64,000 nt of DNA, taken from assembly GCF_947496855.1 (NCBI RefSeq), contig NZ_CANMED010000006.1, positions 310,001 through 374,000 on the forward strand. Reading direction: 5' to 3'. Shown piece by piece: positions 9,644-16,466 of the stretch. The notes beneath the pieces were generated by a model. That model ran no database searches. It saw nothing but the letters and a program-made list of their open reading frames with translations, and had not been told where the DNA came from. Source of the stretch: an uncultured Aquimarina sp. GTDB lineage: Bacteria; Bacteroidota; Bacteroidia; Flavobacteriales; Flavobacteriaceae. Each line of letters opens with the position of its first letter. The first letter of the stretch is position 1. The position numbers and the translations under genes were made by a program.

Positions 9644-9808
9644 TTATACCATTTCGTAAATGCAGTAAAATCCATTACATATTCCTCTTCCGTAGTCACA
9701 ATCCATTTCGGTACGACAAGTGTTTGCACCTGGACCTCCCCCACCATTGATTGTTTTTAATTCTTTACTTTTTAGTGTTTTTCCTAATTCAGAAATTTGT
9801 TTTAACAT
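9644..9808 (-). CDS. Small Cys-rich peptide with Gly-Gly leader (bacteriocin/RiPP-like)
   Basis: A 54-residue peptide gene reading from ATG 9808 to TAA 9644. The N-terminal 23 residues (MLKQISELGKTLKSKELKTI, then NGG) look like the double-glycine leaders that Bacteroidetes use for exported peptides and natural-product precursors. The remaining part is GGPGANTCRTEMDCDYGRG followed by ICNGFYCIYEMV, with four Cys. It would be cut after Gly22-Gly23 by a C39-type peptidase transporter, which is not encoded in this window. A 24-base motif shared with two neighbouring genes lies 35 bases upstream. The leader is seen in the sequence; the export and activity are inference. Confidence 0.7.
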   Translation of the reverse strand: MLKQISELGKTLKSKELKTINGGGGPGANTCRTEMDCDYGRGICNGFYCIYEMV

Positions 9809-9842
9809 ATCTTAATCTTTGTTTATTCTTATCTCCTGAACT

Positions 9843-9866
9843 TTTAGAGACACTCAGGGTTTATGT
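9843..9866 (-). promoter_or_regulatory. Shared upstream motif, copy A
   Basis: On the minus strand this reads ACATAAACCCTGAGTGTCT plus CTAAA. It matches copy C (11508-11531) at 20 of 24 positions and copy B (11201-11223) more loosely. It lies about 35 bases before the start codon of the 54-residue peptide gene, a position that suits a promoter or operator. Confidence 0.5.
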
Positions 9867-9945
9867 CTTTTAAATATATTTTGTAATAATTATCGAGATT
9901 GAACTCGCATGAATAGTTTAGAAAAATTGAAGTTTAAAAATGATT

Positions 9946-10179
9946 TTATTCCTTATGGAAAAAACTATATTTAATTAAATGATACGATAATAATATTGTT
10001 CCAATAGTAGCAAAGAGTATTGCTAAATAAAGGCTTGGTGAATATATATTGTTTAGGATTGTTTCAATAGCTATAGGTCTGTCTGATCGTTCAGAAAAGA
10101 AGAACAAATAAAAAAACAATAAGAAAACGGCAATAATATAAATTACTGTAAAGCTTTTTAAAGCGTTAGACTTAAGCAT
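9946..10179 (-). CDS. Small two-helix membrane protein
   Basis: A 77-residue protein of unknown function with two hydrophobic helices (about residues 11-28 and 50-68) separated by a short polar loop (SERSDRPIAIETILNN). It starts 10 bases after the glycine-zipper lipoprotein gene on the same strand, so the two are almost certainly co-transcribed. The size, topology and pairing resemble immunity proteins of bacteriocin operons, but no sequence family was recognised and that role is speculation. Confidence 0.65.
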   Translation of the reverse strand: MLKSNALKSFTVIYIIAVFLLFFYLFFFSERSDRPIAIETILNNIYSPSLYLAILFATIGTILLSYHLIKYSFFHKE

Positions 10180-10189
10180 CGTTTTTTAC

Positions 10190-11170
10190 CTAAAACCCTA
10201 ATGGGAATATACTTGGCTCACCATATTTGAGAAGTTCTTTTGGTGAGTCAGCTGGGGTTAAATAAATTTTTGCAAACGGTTCGAAATATTTGGGACCATT
10301 AACAGGACCAAACTCTTCCATGTATTCTTCTAAAGACATTCTGTATAAACTTGCTTGTAACCCACAATCAGCGGCTGCCCAAGCAACTGCTAGTATTCCT
10401 CCTCTTACAGCTCCGGATGCAGCACCAAAGACAGCTCCTCCTACCGCACCAGTAGCTGTACCCACGCCCGGTAGGGCAACGGTTCCCCCAAGAGCACCTG
10501 TAACACCACCGCCAATAGCTCCTAGAATTGCACCACCAGCAATTCCTCTTCCAATAGTTTTACCCTTACCTGCAAAACAGTCCCAGAAGCCTCCTTTACT
10601 GGAAAACTGAGAACTCGCATTGAGTGATTTACTATCTAATTCAAGATAGTTGTTGTAAGCAAGTTCTGAGGCATATAAGAGCATATCTAATTCTTTATAA
10701 GCATCTTCTGATAAAGATGTTTTCTGAGTTTCTAATTTGCTTTTGTATTCCTCAATAGTATTGAGAACTTCATTATCATAGCTTTTTCCTAATGCGTTAA
10801 TGTATTCGATAAAAAAGCTTCTATGATCAGAAGAGTATGTGTTAAATTGCCCCGGTAAATTATTTACATATACTACTTGTCTGGCGATAAGTTCATTATC
10901 CAAAATTACATTTGGTAATATGGATACGTTATCGTCTTCTTCATGATGGTTTGTTGTTTTGGAAATTTCGTTGTTTAAATCATCGAAATTTTTAATATTC
11001 TCTCTAACAGAAATAGAATATTCTTCAAGCAAGGTTTTTGCTTCTTCAAATTGAACATCTGAAATATTTCTTTGAGATTCTAAATTTTCTAATTCGTTAG
11101 TAGAACAGGAAGCAAAAAGAGATAAAATAAGTAATATAGCCGCTATTTTCAAAAATGATATTGTTTTCAT
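10190..11170 (-). CDS. Glycine-zipper lipoprotein, bacteriocin-like
   Basis: A 326-residue lipoprotein (lipobox Cys22, LFAS-C). Residues 25-190 are mostly helical and charged. Residues 193-265 then form a Gly/Ala-rich zipper with repeated GxxxG spacing (GRGIAGGAILGAIGGG, GAVGGAVFGAASGAVRGG), which inserts into membranes in many pore-forming bacteriocins and colicins. The zipper begins just after a Gly-Gly at 193-194 (SSKGG-FWDC). A 50-residue soluble tail follows. The gene sits among small secreted-peptide genes and has an upstream motif in common with them. No known family name can be given with confidence. Confidence 0.75.
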   Translation of the reverse strand: MKTISFLKIAAILLILSLFASCSTNELENLESQRNISDVQFEEAKTLLEEYSISVRENIKNFDDLNNEISKTTNHHEEDDNVSILPNVILDNELIARQVVYVNNLPGQFNTYSSDHRSFFIEYINALGKSYDNEVLNTIEEYKSKLETQKTSLSEDAYKELDMLLYASELAYNNYLELDSKSLNASSQFSSKGGFWDCFAGKGKTIGRGIAGGAILGAIGGGVTGALGGTVALPGVGTATGAVGGAVFGAASGAVRGGILAVAWAAADCGLQASLYRMSLEEYMEEFGPVNGPKYFEPFAKIYLTPADSPKELLKYGEPSIFPLGF

Positions 11171-11200
11171 AAAAGTGTTTTTGATTTTTTGTCTAAATGC

Positions 11201-11223
11201 TAATAGAGATTCAGAATTTATGT
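11201..11223 (-). promoter_or_regulatory. Shared upstream motif, copy B
   Basis: On the minus strand this reads ACATAAATTCTGAATCTCTA plus TTA, a shorter version (two-base gap) of the motif upstream of the two neighbouring peptide genes. It lies about 31 bases before the start codon of the glycine-zipper lipoprotein. Confidence 0.4.
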
Positions 11224-11269
11224 TTATGAACTATTGTCTATTGGGATCTAGATTTAAATGTTTTAAAAC

Positions 11270-11467
11270 CTAGAAATGTAATGCTTCTGGTTTATGATCT
11301 ACTACTCCACATCCTATACCACCATAGCCTCCTTCGCATGGTTGATTAATAATTACCCCAGCCCCATTACATCTGCATTGTTGATGAGTTTGATTTCCGC
11401 TTCCATAGATGTTTTTTTGTTGTGTTTTGGTTAAAACTTTTCCAAAACTTAAAATTGTTTTTTTCAT
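11270..11467 (-). CDS. Small Cys-rich peptide with GSG leader (bacteriocin-like)
   Basis: A 65-residue peptide. The first 24 residues (MKKTILSFGKVLTKTQQKNI, YGSG) have the charge and hydrophobic spacing of a Gly-Gly-type leader, with G-S-G at the expected cleavage point. The core has four Cys and many Gly: CRCNGAGVI, PCEGGYGGIGCGVVD, ending KPEALHF. It lies 99 bases before the glycine-zipper lipoprotein gene on the same strand and has copy C of the shared motif upstream. Similar short leader peptides occur in clusters in Flavobacteriia. Function and maturation are unknown. Confidence 0.68.
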   Translation of the reverse strand: MKKTILSFGKVLTKTQQKNIYGSGNQTHQQCRCNGAGVIINQPCEGGYGGIGCGVVDHKPEALHF

Positions 11468-11507
11468 AATTTAAATACTTGAAAAAAATGAATGAATTCT
11501 TGAATTA

Positions 11508-11531
11508 TTTATAGACACTCAAGCTATATGT
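11508..11531 (-). promoter_or_regulatory. Shared upstream motif, copy C
   Basis: On the minus strand this reads ACATATAGCTTGAGTGTCT plus ATAAA and agrees with copy A at 20 of 24 bases, including an unbroken TGAGTGTCT. It lies about 41 bases before the start codon of the 65-residue peptide gene. Confidence 0.5.
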
Positions 11532-11611
11532 CGATTTGTAACATAATGTTTGTTTTGATTGATGTAAATATAGAATGAGAGATAATCTATTAACAAGTGC
11601 TATATGATGAC

Positions 11612-11646
11612 ATTCCGGAAAATCGACTAGATATTCTAAGAATATC
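11612..11646. promoter_or_regulatory. Candidate operator region in a 327-base intergenic gap
   Basis: The gap 11468-11794 between divergent genes contains no convincing gene. It holds copy C of the shared motif, ATTCCGGAAAATCGA at 11612-11626 (13 of 15 bases identical to 13534-13548, downstream of the regulator gene), and a perfect 17-base dyad GATATTCT-A-AGAATATC at 11630-11646. These are candidate binding sites, possibly for the TPR/AraC regulator encoded at 11795. No strong TAnnTTTG element was found just before that gene. Confidence 0.45.
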
Positions 11647-11794
11647 GATTGTTTGTTTGTTTTGTCAAGATTCTGATTTTCAAGTATTTTAGGTTTTTTG
11701 CATGTGTAAATTGATAAAAACAAATAATAATATCTTTACCTACCGTTTAATAGTACAGATAAAGGTTTAGTTTTTATTAAAATTTGTTTTACAA

Positions 11795-13492
11795 ATGAAT
11801 TATAAGAGGTCGTTCTTTAAAATTTTTCTTTTTTTTCTATATATTAACCATATAATTGCTTTTCAAGAATATCCCACGTCTCATAATTTAGAAGATAGTT
11901 ATCAATATTTGTCAAAAGCTTTTTATGAAAACGAAAGGGATACGATAAAAGCTCAAGAATACGCCCATAAGTATCTTTTAAAGGCAAGAAAAAATAATGA
12001 TACAACTAATATAATTCATGGTTTTTACTTAATATCCTTAATCAGCGAAAGTGCTATTTCTCATAAGTATAGTGATACCATTATTTCATTTACTAAAAAT
12101 AGGAATTCACCTCAATATCCAATTTATTCGTATCGACAGAAGGCAGTAGTATACTTCAATGATGGAGATTTTAAAAAAGCCTTTGATTATTTTCTTAAGG
12201 TAAACGAGGAAGCAAAGAAATATGATAATATAGGTCTTCAATATTCCAGTAAAAAGAGTATAGGAATATTAAAAGGATGGATGGGAGAGAATGAAACGGC
12301 TTTGAAGAACTTAAGAGATTGTTATCCTTTTTTTTCTAAATATAAAAAAGATGCGCCGGAACAATATTTGGAATTACTTTTTGCACTTTCGGAATCATAC
12401 AATTTTAACAAAATATTGGATTCTGCTTCTGTAGTAAATAGTTTAGGTTATAAAGAATCTTTGGAATTAGAACGTCCAGATTTTCAACACTATTTTATTC
12501 TCAATGAAGGAATAAACCAATTTAGTAAAGAAAAATATATAGTTGCTAAGGATAGTTTAGTAAAAGCTATTGATTTATTGAAGAAGACTCATGATTTGGC
12601 TAATCTTGGTCAAGCACATTATTACTTAGGAAAATCATATGCAGCCATTGGTATGTTAGAGAGTGCTATAGAAGAGCATAAGTTGGTAGATGTTATTTTC
12701 CAGAAAAGTCCACAGATAATTCCAGAGAGTAGAAAGAGTTATGAAATTTTGATCAATCATTATAAAGAAATAAATGACACAGATAATCAACTAAAATATA
12801 TTGAAAGATTACTAAAAGTGGATAGTGTTTTAAATAGCAACTATAAATATTTAATTAAAAATGTAATTCAAAACTACGACACTCCAAAGTTAATAGCCGA
12901 AAAACAACAGATTATTAATTCACTAGAAAAAGAAAATCAATCTTCTCTGTTTTGGATGCTTTCAATCATAACTTTATGTTTGATCTCTATTCTGTTTTTG
13001 GGATACAATTATGTGAAAAATAAAAAGTATAAGAAAAGATTTAATGAACTATATAATGCAGCAAATCCAGATAAAAATCTAAACAAGGAAGGTTTAATAA
13101 TCGAGGGAAAAAATACAATCGGCATCGATGAAACCTTAATTAAAGCAATATTAGTTAGATTAGAAGAATTTGAATCTAAATCAGAATTCTTAAAGCGAAA
13201 TATAACTACTAATAGTTTAGCTAAAAGTTTTGATACCAATTCTAAATACTTATCCAAAGTAATTAATAGGTATAAGAAGAAAAATTTTAATTCCTATCTT
13301 AATGATTTGCGAATAGCATATGCAGTTGAAAAATTAAAGACAGATAGAAAATTTAAAAAGTACTCTATAAGAGCAATTGCTCAGGAAACAGGATTTAATA
13401 GTACGGAGGTTTTTTCTAAAGCATTTTATAAAAAAAATGGAATTCATCCTTCTTATTTTATAAAACAATTAGAAAAACACGAACAAGGTTAG
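11795..13492 (+). CDS. TPR-containing membrane AraC-family regulator
   Basis: A 565-residue protein with a signal-like N-terminus, a long helical TPR-type region (about 30-380; for example YFNDGDFKKAFDYFLKVNEE and AHYYLGKSYAAIGMLESAIE), one membrane helix (about 385-406) and a cytoplasmic AraC-type DNA-binding domain (about 470-560: SLAKSFDTNSKYLSKVINRY, then RAIAQETGFNSTEVFSKAFYKKNG). This layout places the TPR part in the periplasm and the DNA-binding domain in the cytoplasm, a one-component sensor type frequent in Flavobacteriia. It stands in the middle of four small secreted-peptide genes and is their most likely regulator, which is inference. Confidence 0.85.
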   Translation: MNYKRSFFKIFLFFLYINHIIAFQEYPTSHNLEDSYQYLSKAFYENERDTIKAQEYAHKYLLKARKNNDTTNIIHGFYLISLISESAISHKYSDTIISFTKNRNSPQYPIYSYRQKAVVYFNDGDFKKAFDYFLKVNEEAKKYDNIGLQYSSKKSIGILKGWMGENETALKNLRDCYPFFSKYKKDAPEQYLELLFALSESYNFNKILDSASVVNSLGYKESLELERPDFQHYFILNEGINQFSKEKYIVAKDSLVKAIDLLKKTHDLANLGQAHYYLGKSYAAIGMLESAIEEHKLVDVIFQKSPQIIPESRKSYEILINHYKEINDTDNQLKYIERLLKVDSVLNSNYKYLIKNVIQNYDTPKLIAEKQQIINSLEKENQSSLFWMLSIITLCLISILFLGYNYVKNKKYKKRFNELYNAANPDKNLNKEGLIIEGKNTIGIDETLIKAILVRLEEFESKSEFLKRNITTNSLAKSFDTNSKYLSKVINRYKKKNFNSYLNDLRIAYAVEKLKTDRKFKKYSIRAIAQETGFNSTEVFSKAFYKKNGIHPSYFIKQLEKHEQG

Positions 13493-13529
13493 TTTTTTTT
13501 AAAACGTTCATAGTCAGATTTTTGAAATT

Positions 13530-13547
13530 CGTTTTTCCGGAAAAACG
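13530..13547. promoter_or_regulatory. 18-base perfect palindrome upstream of the lanthipeptide-like genes
   Basis: CGTTTTTCCGGAAAAACG is its own reverse complement with no loop, so a protein-binding dyad is more likely than an RNA hairpin. It contains the TTCCGGAAAAnCGA core also present at 11612-11626. It lies 83 bases before the first precursor gene and 38 bases after the regulator gene. Confidence 0.5.
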
Positions 13548-13591
13548 AGTACTGTTTTGAATCAATTCACATACTGACAAGAAATAATCTT

Positions 13592-13599
13592 TATGTTTG
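13592..13599 (+). promoter_or_regulatory. -7 promoter element for the lanthipeptide-like precursors
   Basis: TATGTTTG matches the TAnnTTTG element and lies 31 bases before the ATG at 13631. No clear TTG -33 element is seen at the usual spacing, which would fit a promoter that needs an activator. Confidence 0.4.
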
Positions 13600-13630
13600 T
13601 ATTGGAAGCAATCAAAAATAGAAGAACAGT

Positions 13631-13861
13631 ATGAAAAAAAAGCAAATTAAAAGGAAATTGAGTTTTGATAAATTGACGATCGCAAAATTATCAAATTCAG
13701 CAGCAATTAAAGGAGGTAGTAATAACTGTACTGCTAATGGACCAATATATACAGAAGGTTGTATGCCTTCAGTAGATCAGTGTACCCTTACTGTGATTGG
13801 TCCGACAACTGGAGGAGGTAGACCTACAGAGGGGCAGACGAGATGTAATTGTGAGATATAA
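13631..13861 (+). CDS. Class I lanthipeptide-like precursor 1
   Basis: A 76-residue precursor. The leader (residues 1-29) has the Bacteroidetes class I lanthipeptide pattern L-x-F-D-K-L-T-I-A-K-L followed by a Gly28-Gly29 cleavage site. The 47-residue core has Cys at 33, 44, 51, 72 and 74 and about ten Ser/Thr, so several thioether rings could form. The C-terminal half (TLTVIGPTTGGGRPTEGQTR, then CNC) is nearly the same as in the next gene, showing a tandem duplication. LanB, LanC and an exporter are not encoded in this window. The leader assignment rests on pattern recognition. Confidence 0.75.
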   Translation: MKKKQIKRKLSFDKLTIAKLSNSAAIKGGSNNCTANGPIYTEGCMPSVDQCTLTVIGPTTGGGRPTEGQTRCNCEI

Positions 13862-13929
13862 ACTTATGATTTATTGCTCAAAGACATTACTTGCAATGAT
13901 ATTTAATAAAAATTTAGTGTTAAGATAGA

Positions 13930-14163
13930 ATGAAAAAAAGAAAAGTAAACGGGAGATTAAATTTGGATAAATTGACTATTGCTAAGTTGTCTAATAAGAT
14001 TTTGGTTATAGGAGGAAGCATTTTAGTATTAGAGGAGGAATCAGTAGTTGCAGAATGTGTGACAAAATATGGTGACACTTGTGGAACAGTTACTGTGATT
14101 GGTACTACTACTGTAGGGAATAGACCTACAGAAGAGCAGACAAAATGTAATTGTGATTTATAA
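13930..14163 (+). CDS. Class I lanthipeptide-like precursor 2
   Basis: A 77-residue paralogue of the gene 68 bases upstream. The leader keeps L-N-L-D-K-L-T-I-A-K-L-S-N and ends at Gly28-Gly29. The core has Cys at 43, 51, 73 and 75. Its first part (SILVLEEESVVAE) differs completely from precursor 1, while TVTVIG-TTT-G-RPTE-QT-CNC is conserved. That pattern of a variable front and a constant back is common in families of related secreted peptides. It has no terminator of its own and recX converges from the other side 44 bases away. Confidence 0.75.
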   Translation: MKKRKVNGRLNLDKLTIAKLSNKILVIGGSILVLEEESVVAECVTKYGDTCGTVTVIGTTTVGNRPTEEQTKCNCDL

Positions 14164-14207
14164 ATGTATAATTAATTTTCAGTACTAGTAGAAGATTTAC
14201 TGTTTTA

Positions 14208-14690
14208 TTAATTATTTTGAAGCTCATTAACCTTTTCAAAAACTAGTTGATTTTCCCATCCTCTATAAAGGAGATAATCAATTAGTTTTTTTCTTTTCTT
14301 AAAGGCATTTGTTTCAGAAATAGTAGCAAATTTCTTTTCGGCGAGCTCATGAAAAGTTTCCAAATATTCGTTTTCAGGAATTTCTTTTAAGGCCATTTTG
14401 ATGCAGTATTCAGAGATTTGTCTAAATTTTAATTCTCTAACAATTCTTTGTTTACCCCATTTCTTAATTCTGAATTTTCCTCTGGCAAAACTTTTAGCAA
14501 AGCGTTCTTCATTAAGAAAATTATGTTCCAGAAGATGTAAGATGATCTTTTCTTTTGCCTCAGGAATCAGTTTCATAGAGCTTAACTTATCCTTGATATC
14601 TTTATGACAGCGTTCTTGATAAGCACAATAATGCTCCATTTTTTTTAAGGCCTCTGTAACGGTTATGGATTGTGGTGTTTTTTGATACAT
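14208..14690 (-). CDS. recX: Regulatory protein RecX
   Basis: RecX binds RecA filaments and limits recombinase activity. The 160-residue protein shows the three-helix RecX repeats: ALKKMEHYCAYQERCHKDIKDKL, then NFLNEERFAKSFARGKFRIKKWGKQRIVREL, and RKKLIDYLLYRGW. I place the start at ATG 14690 rather than the in-frame ATG at 14711, because a TATATTTG promoter element covers 14696-14703, so the longer form would start upstream of the transcript. It converges with the lanthipeptide-like genes. Confidence 0.9.
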   Translation of the reverse strand: MYQKTPQSITVTEALKKMEHYCAYQERCHKDIKDKLSSMKLIPEAKEKIILHLLEHNFLNEERFAKSFARGKFRIKKWGKQRIVRELKFRQISEYCIKMALKEIPENEYLETFHELAEKKFATISETNAFKKRKKLIDYLLYRGWENQLVFEKVNELQNN

Positions 14691-14695
14691 GAGCG

Positions 14696-14722
14696 CAAAT
14701 ATAGCAAACAAAAAAAGCCCAA
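14696..14722 (-). promoter_or_regulatory. recX promoter, overlapping the rng terminator
   Basis: On the minus strand TTG (14722-14720), a 16-base spacer and TATATTTG (14703-14696) precede the recX ATG by five bases. The -33 part lies inside the terminator hairpin of the upstream rng gene. The spacer is slightly shorter than usual. Confidence 0.5.
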
Positions 14723-14744
14723 CCTACATATGTAAGTTGGGCTT
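14710..14744 (-). terminator. Intrinsic terminator of rng
   Basis: On the minus strand AAGCCCAAC pairs with GTTGGGCTT around an internal ACATATGT dyad, followed by a run of seven T. It directly follows the rng stop codon. Confidence 0.85.
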
Positions 14745-14747
14745 AGT

Positions 14748-16307
14748 TTATTGTATCACTTCTCCGTCTTTATCGTGGAAATGATATTCTAAATACGTGT
14801 AAGCGTCTCTAGGTATTACTTTTACCCATCTTTTATGGTCTATAAACCATTTAGATCGGGCGGATGGAAATCCTTTAGTTAAAAAAGCTGCAATAAAAGG
14901 GTGCGCACTAAGCGTTAACTTTTTATGTTCTTTTTTAATTAGTTTTTCTAAATCGACCTTTATTTTGTCTATTAAACCTATTGGCGCCTCAATTTCGCCA
15001 TTTCCTCCGTTAGGATTATCCTCACGGGTTTTAATATTCATTTCTGGTCGTACACGCTGTCGCGTTATCTGAATCAAGCCAAACTTACTTGGCGGTAAAA
15101 TTTTGTGCTTCGCCCTGTCGTCTTTCATCTCTTCACGTAAGTGATTGAAGAGCGTTCTGCGGTTATCAGCATTATTCATGTCTATAAAATCGACTACAAT
15201 AATACCTCCCATATCTCTAAGACGTAGTTGGCGGGCTACTTCGGTTGCACTGATAAGGTTGACCTCTAGAGCAGTGTCTTCTTGATTTTTGGCTTTGTTA
15301 GATCGGTTTCCACTATTTACATCAATGACGTGCATTGCTTCAGTGTGTTCGATTACAAGATATGCTCCTTTACTCATGGAGACTGTTTTACCAAAACTTG
15401 TTTTGATTTGTCGTTCGATACCGTGTTTTTCAAAAACAGGTACATTTGACGTGTGTAACTTTACGATTGATTCTTTTTTTGGTGCAATTTCTTGCAGATA
15501 ATCTTTGATTTGGTTGTAGAGATCTTGTTCGTCTACAACAATAGAAGTGAAAGTATCATTAAAGACATCTCGTAATATGGAGGATGCTCTATTCATTTCA
15601 CCTAAAATTTTTGATGGATGGGGTGCTTTGTATAATTTTTTACACATTGACTCCCAGCGTTCCACTAGATTTTGTAAATCTCTATCTAGTTCTGCTACTT
15701 TTTTGCCTTCTGCTACTGTACGTACAATAATTCCGAAGCCTTTTGGTTTAATACTTTTTACCAGTCTTTTCAGACGTTCTTTTTCTTCTGATGATTCTAT
15801 TTTTTGTGAAATAGAAACTCGGTTAGAAAAAGGTACTAAAACAATATATCTACCAGCAATCGATAGCTCTGAGCTAATTCGAGGACCTTTTGTAGAAATA
15901 GGTTCTTTTACTATTTGTACCAATAGCGATTGATTTGATTTTAACACATCTGTAATAACTCCGTGTTTATCAATATCGTTCTCAAAAGGAAAATCCTTTA
16001 GAGAATAATCTCTTAATTTACCTGTGCTTACACGTTTAATGAATTTAAGTAAAGAAGATACTTGAGGACCTAGATCATGATAATGCAAAAATGCATCTTT
16101 CTCATAGCCTACATTAACAAATGCGGCATTAAGACCAGGGACAGCTTTACGGATCTTGGCAATGAAAATATCACCTACCGCAAAATTGCTGTCGTCTTCT
16201 TCCTTATGTAATTCAACTAGTTTTCCATCTTTTAATAAGGCAAAATCAGTAGAGGAACCAGATCTAATGATCAATTCTTTGTTCACTCTGATTAGATTTT
16301 TATCCAC
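14748..16307 (-). CDS. rng: Ribonuclease E/G family endoribonuclease (RNase G)
   Basis: RNase G cuts single-stranded RNA 5' ends, including rRNA precursors. The 519-residue protein has the S1-type domain at the N-terminus (VGDIFIAKIRKAVPGLNAAF, VNVGYEKDAFLHY) and the DNase I-like catalytic part with both metal-binding Asp residues visible in HVIDVNSGNRS and IIVVDFIDMNN. The CPxC zinc-link motif of proteobacterial RNase E/G is missing: the segment after MNIKTRED reads NPNGGNGEIEAP. It lies downstream of the HU and bS22-like genes on the same strand, in the usual flavobacterial order, and ends at its own terminator. Confidence 0.93.
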   Translation of the reverse strand: MDKNLIRVNKELIIRSGSSTDFALLKDGKLVELHKEEDDSNFAVGDIFIAKIRKAVPGLNAAFVNVGYEKDAFLHYHDLGPQVSSLLKFIKRVSTGKLRDYSLKDFPFENDIDKHGVITDVLKSNQSLLVQIVKEPISTKGPRISSELSIAGRYIVLVPFSNRVSISQKIESSEEKERLKRLVKSIKPKGFGIIVRTVAEGKKVAELDRDLQNLVERWESMCKKLYKAPHPSKILGEMNRASSILRDVFNDTFTSIVVDEQDLYNQIKDYLQEIAPKKESIVKLHTSNVPVFEKHGIERQIKTSFGKTVSMSKGAYLVIEHTEAMHVIDVNSGNRSNKAKNQEDTALEVNLISATEVARQLRLRDMGGIIVVDFIDMNNADNRRTLFNHLREEMKDDRAKHKILPPSKFGLIQITRQRVRPEMNIKTREDNPNGGNGEIEAPIGLIDKIKVDLEKLIKKEHKKLTLSAHPFIAAFLTKGFPSARSKWFIDHKRWVKVIPRDAYTYLEYHFHDKDGEVIQ

Positions 16308-16440
16308 CTCGATATGTTCGAGACAGATGGATTAAACAAATTTTATTCACAGGAATTTTAATAATTCCGTTGAAACAAAGTCTTATAAAGGTAGAGATAT
16401 AAGATACTCTATTTCGATTTCAAAGAACATTCTTAAATAG

Positions 16441-16466
16441 AAAAAGTAGTTAGAAAACTACTTTTT
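16441..16466 (-). terminator. Intrinsic terminator at the end of the tiny basic protein gene
   Basis: A perfect 10-bp stem (AAAAAGTAGT and complement, 6-base loop) overlaps the last codons of the gene ending at 16458. The T-rich side serves the minus strand. Confidence 0.65.

Noticed and set aside
9572..9760. A 62-residue plus-strand frame after the S41 peptidase gene
   Set aside because: It spans the terminator hairpin and lies antisense to the Gly-Gly leader gene, which is far more convincing.
10290..10610. A 106-residue plus-strand frame rich in Pro and Ala
   Set aside because: It is the mirror of the glycine-zipper part of the minus-strand lipoprotein; Gly/Ala codons read backwards give Pro/Ala. 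It has no promoter or domain.
11505..11723. A 72-residue minus-strand frame in the gap before the TPR/AraC gene
   Set aside because: It has no leader, domain or typical composition, and it covers the repeats and dyads that look regulatory.
14691..14711. Seven extra N-terminal residues for RecX
   Set aside because: A TATATTTG promoter element covers this stretch, so the ATG at 14690 is the likely start.
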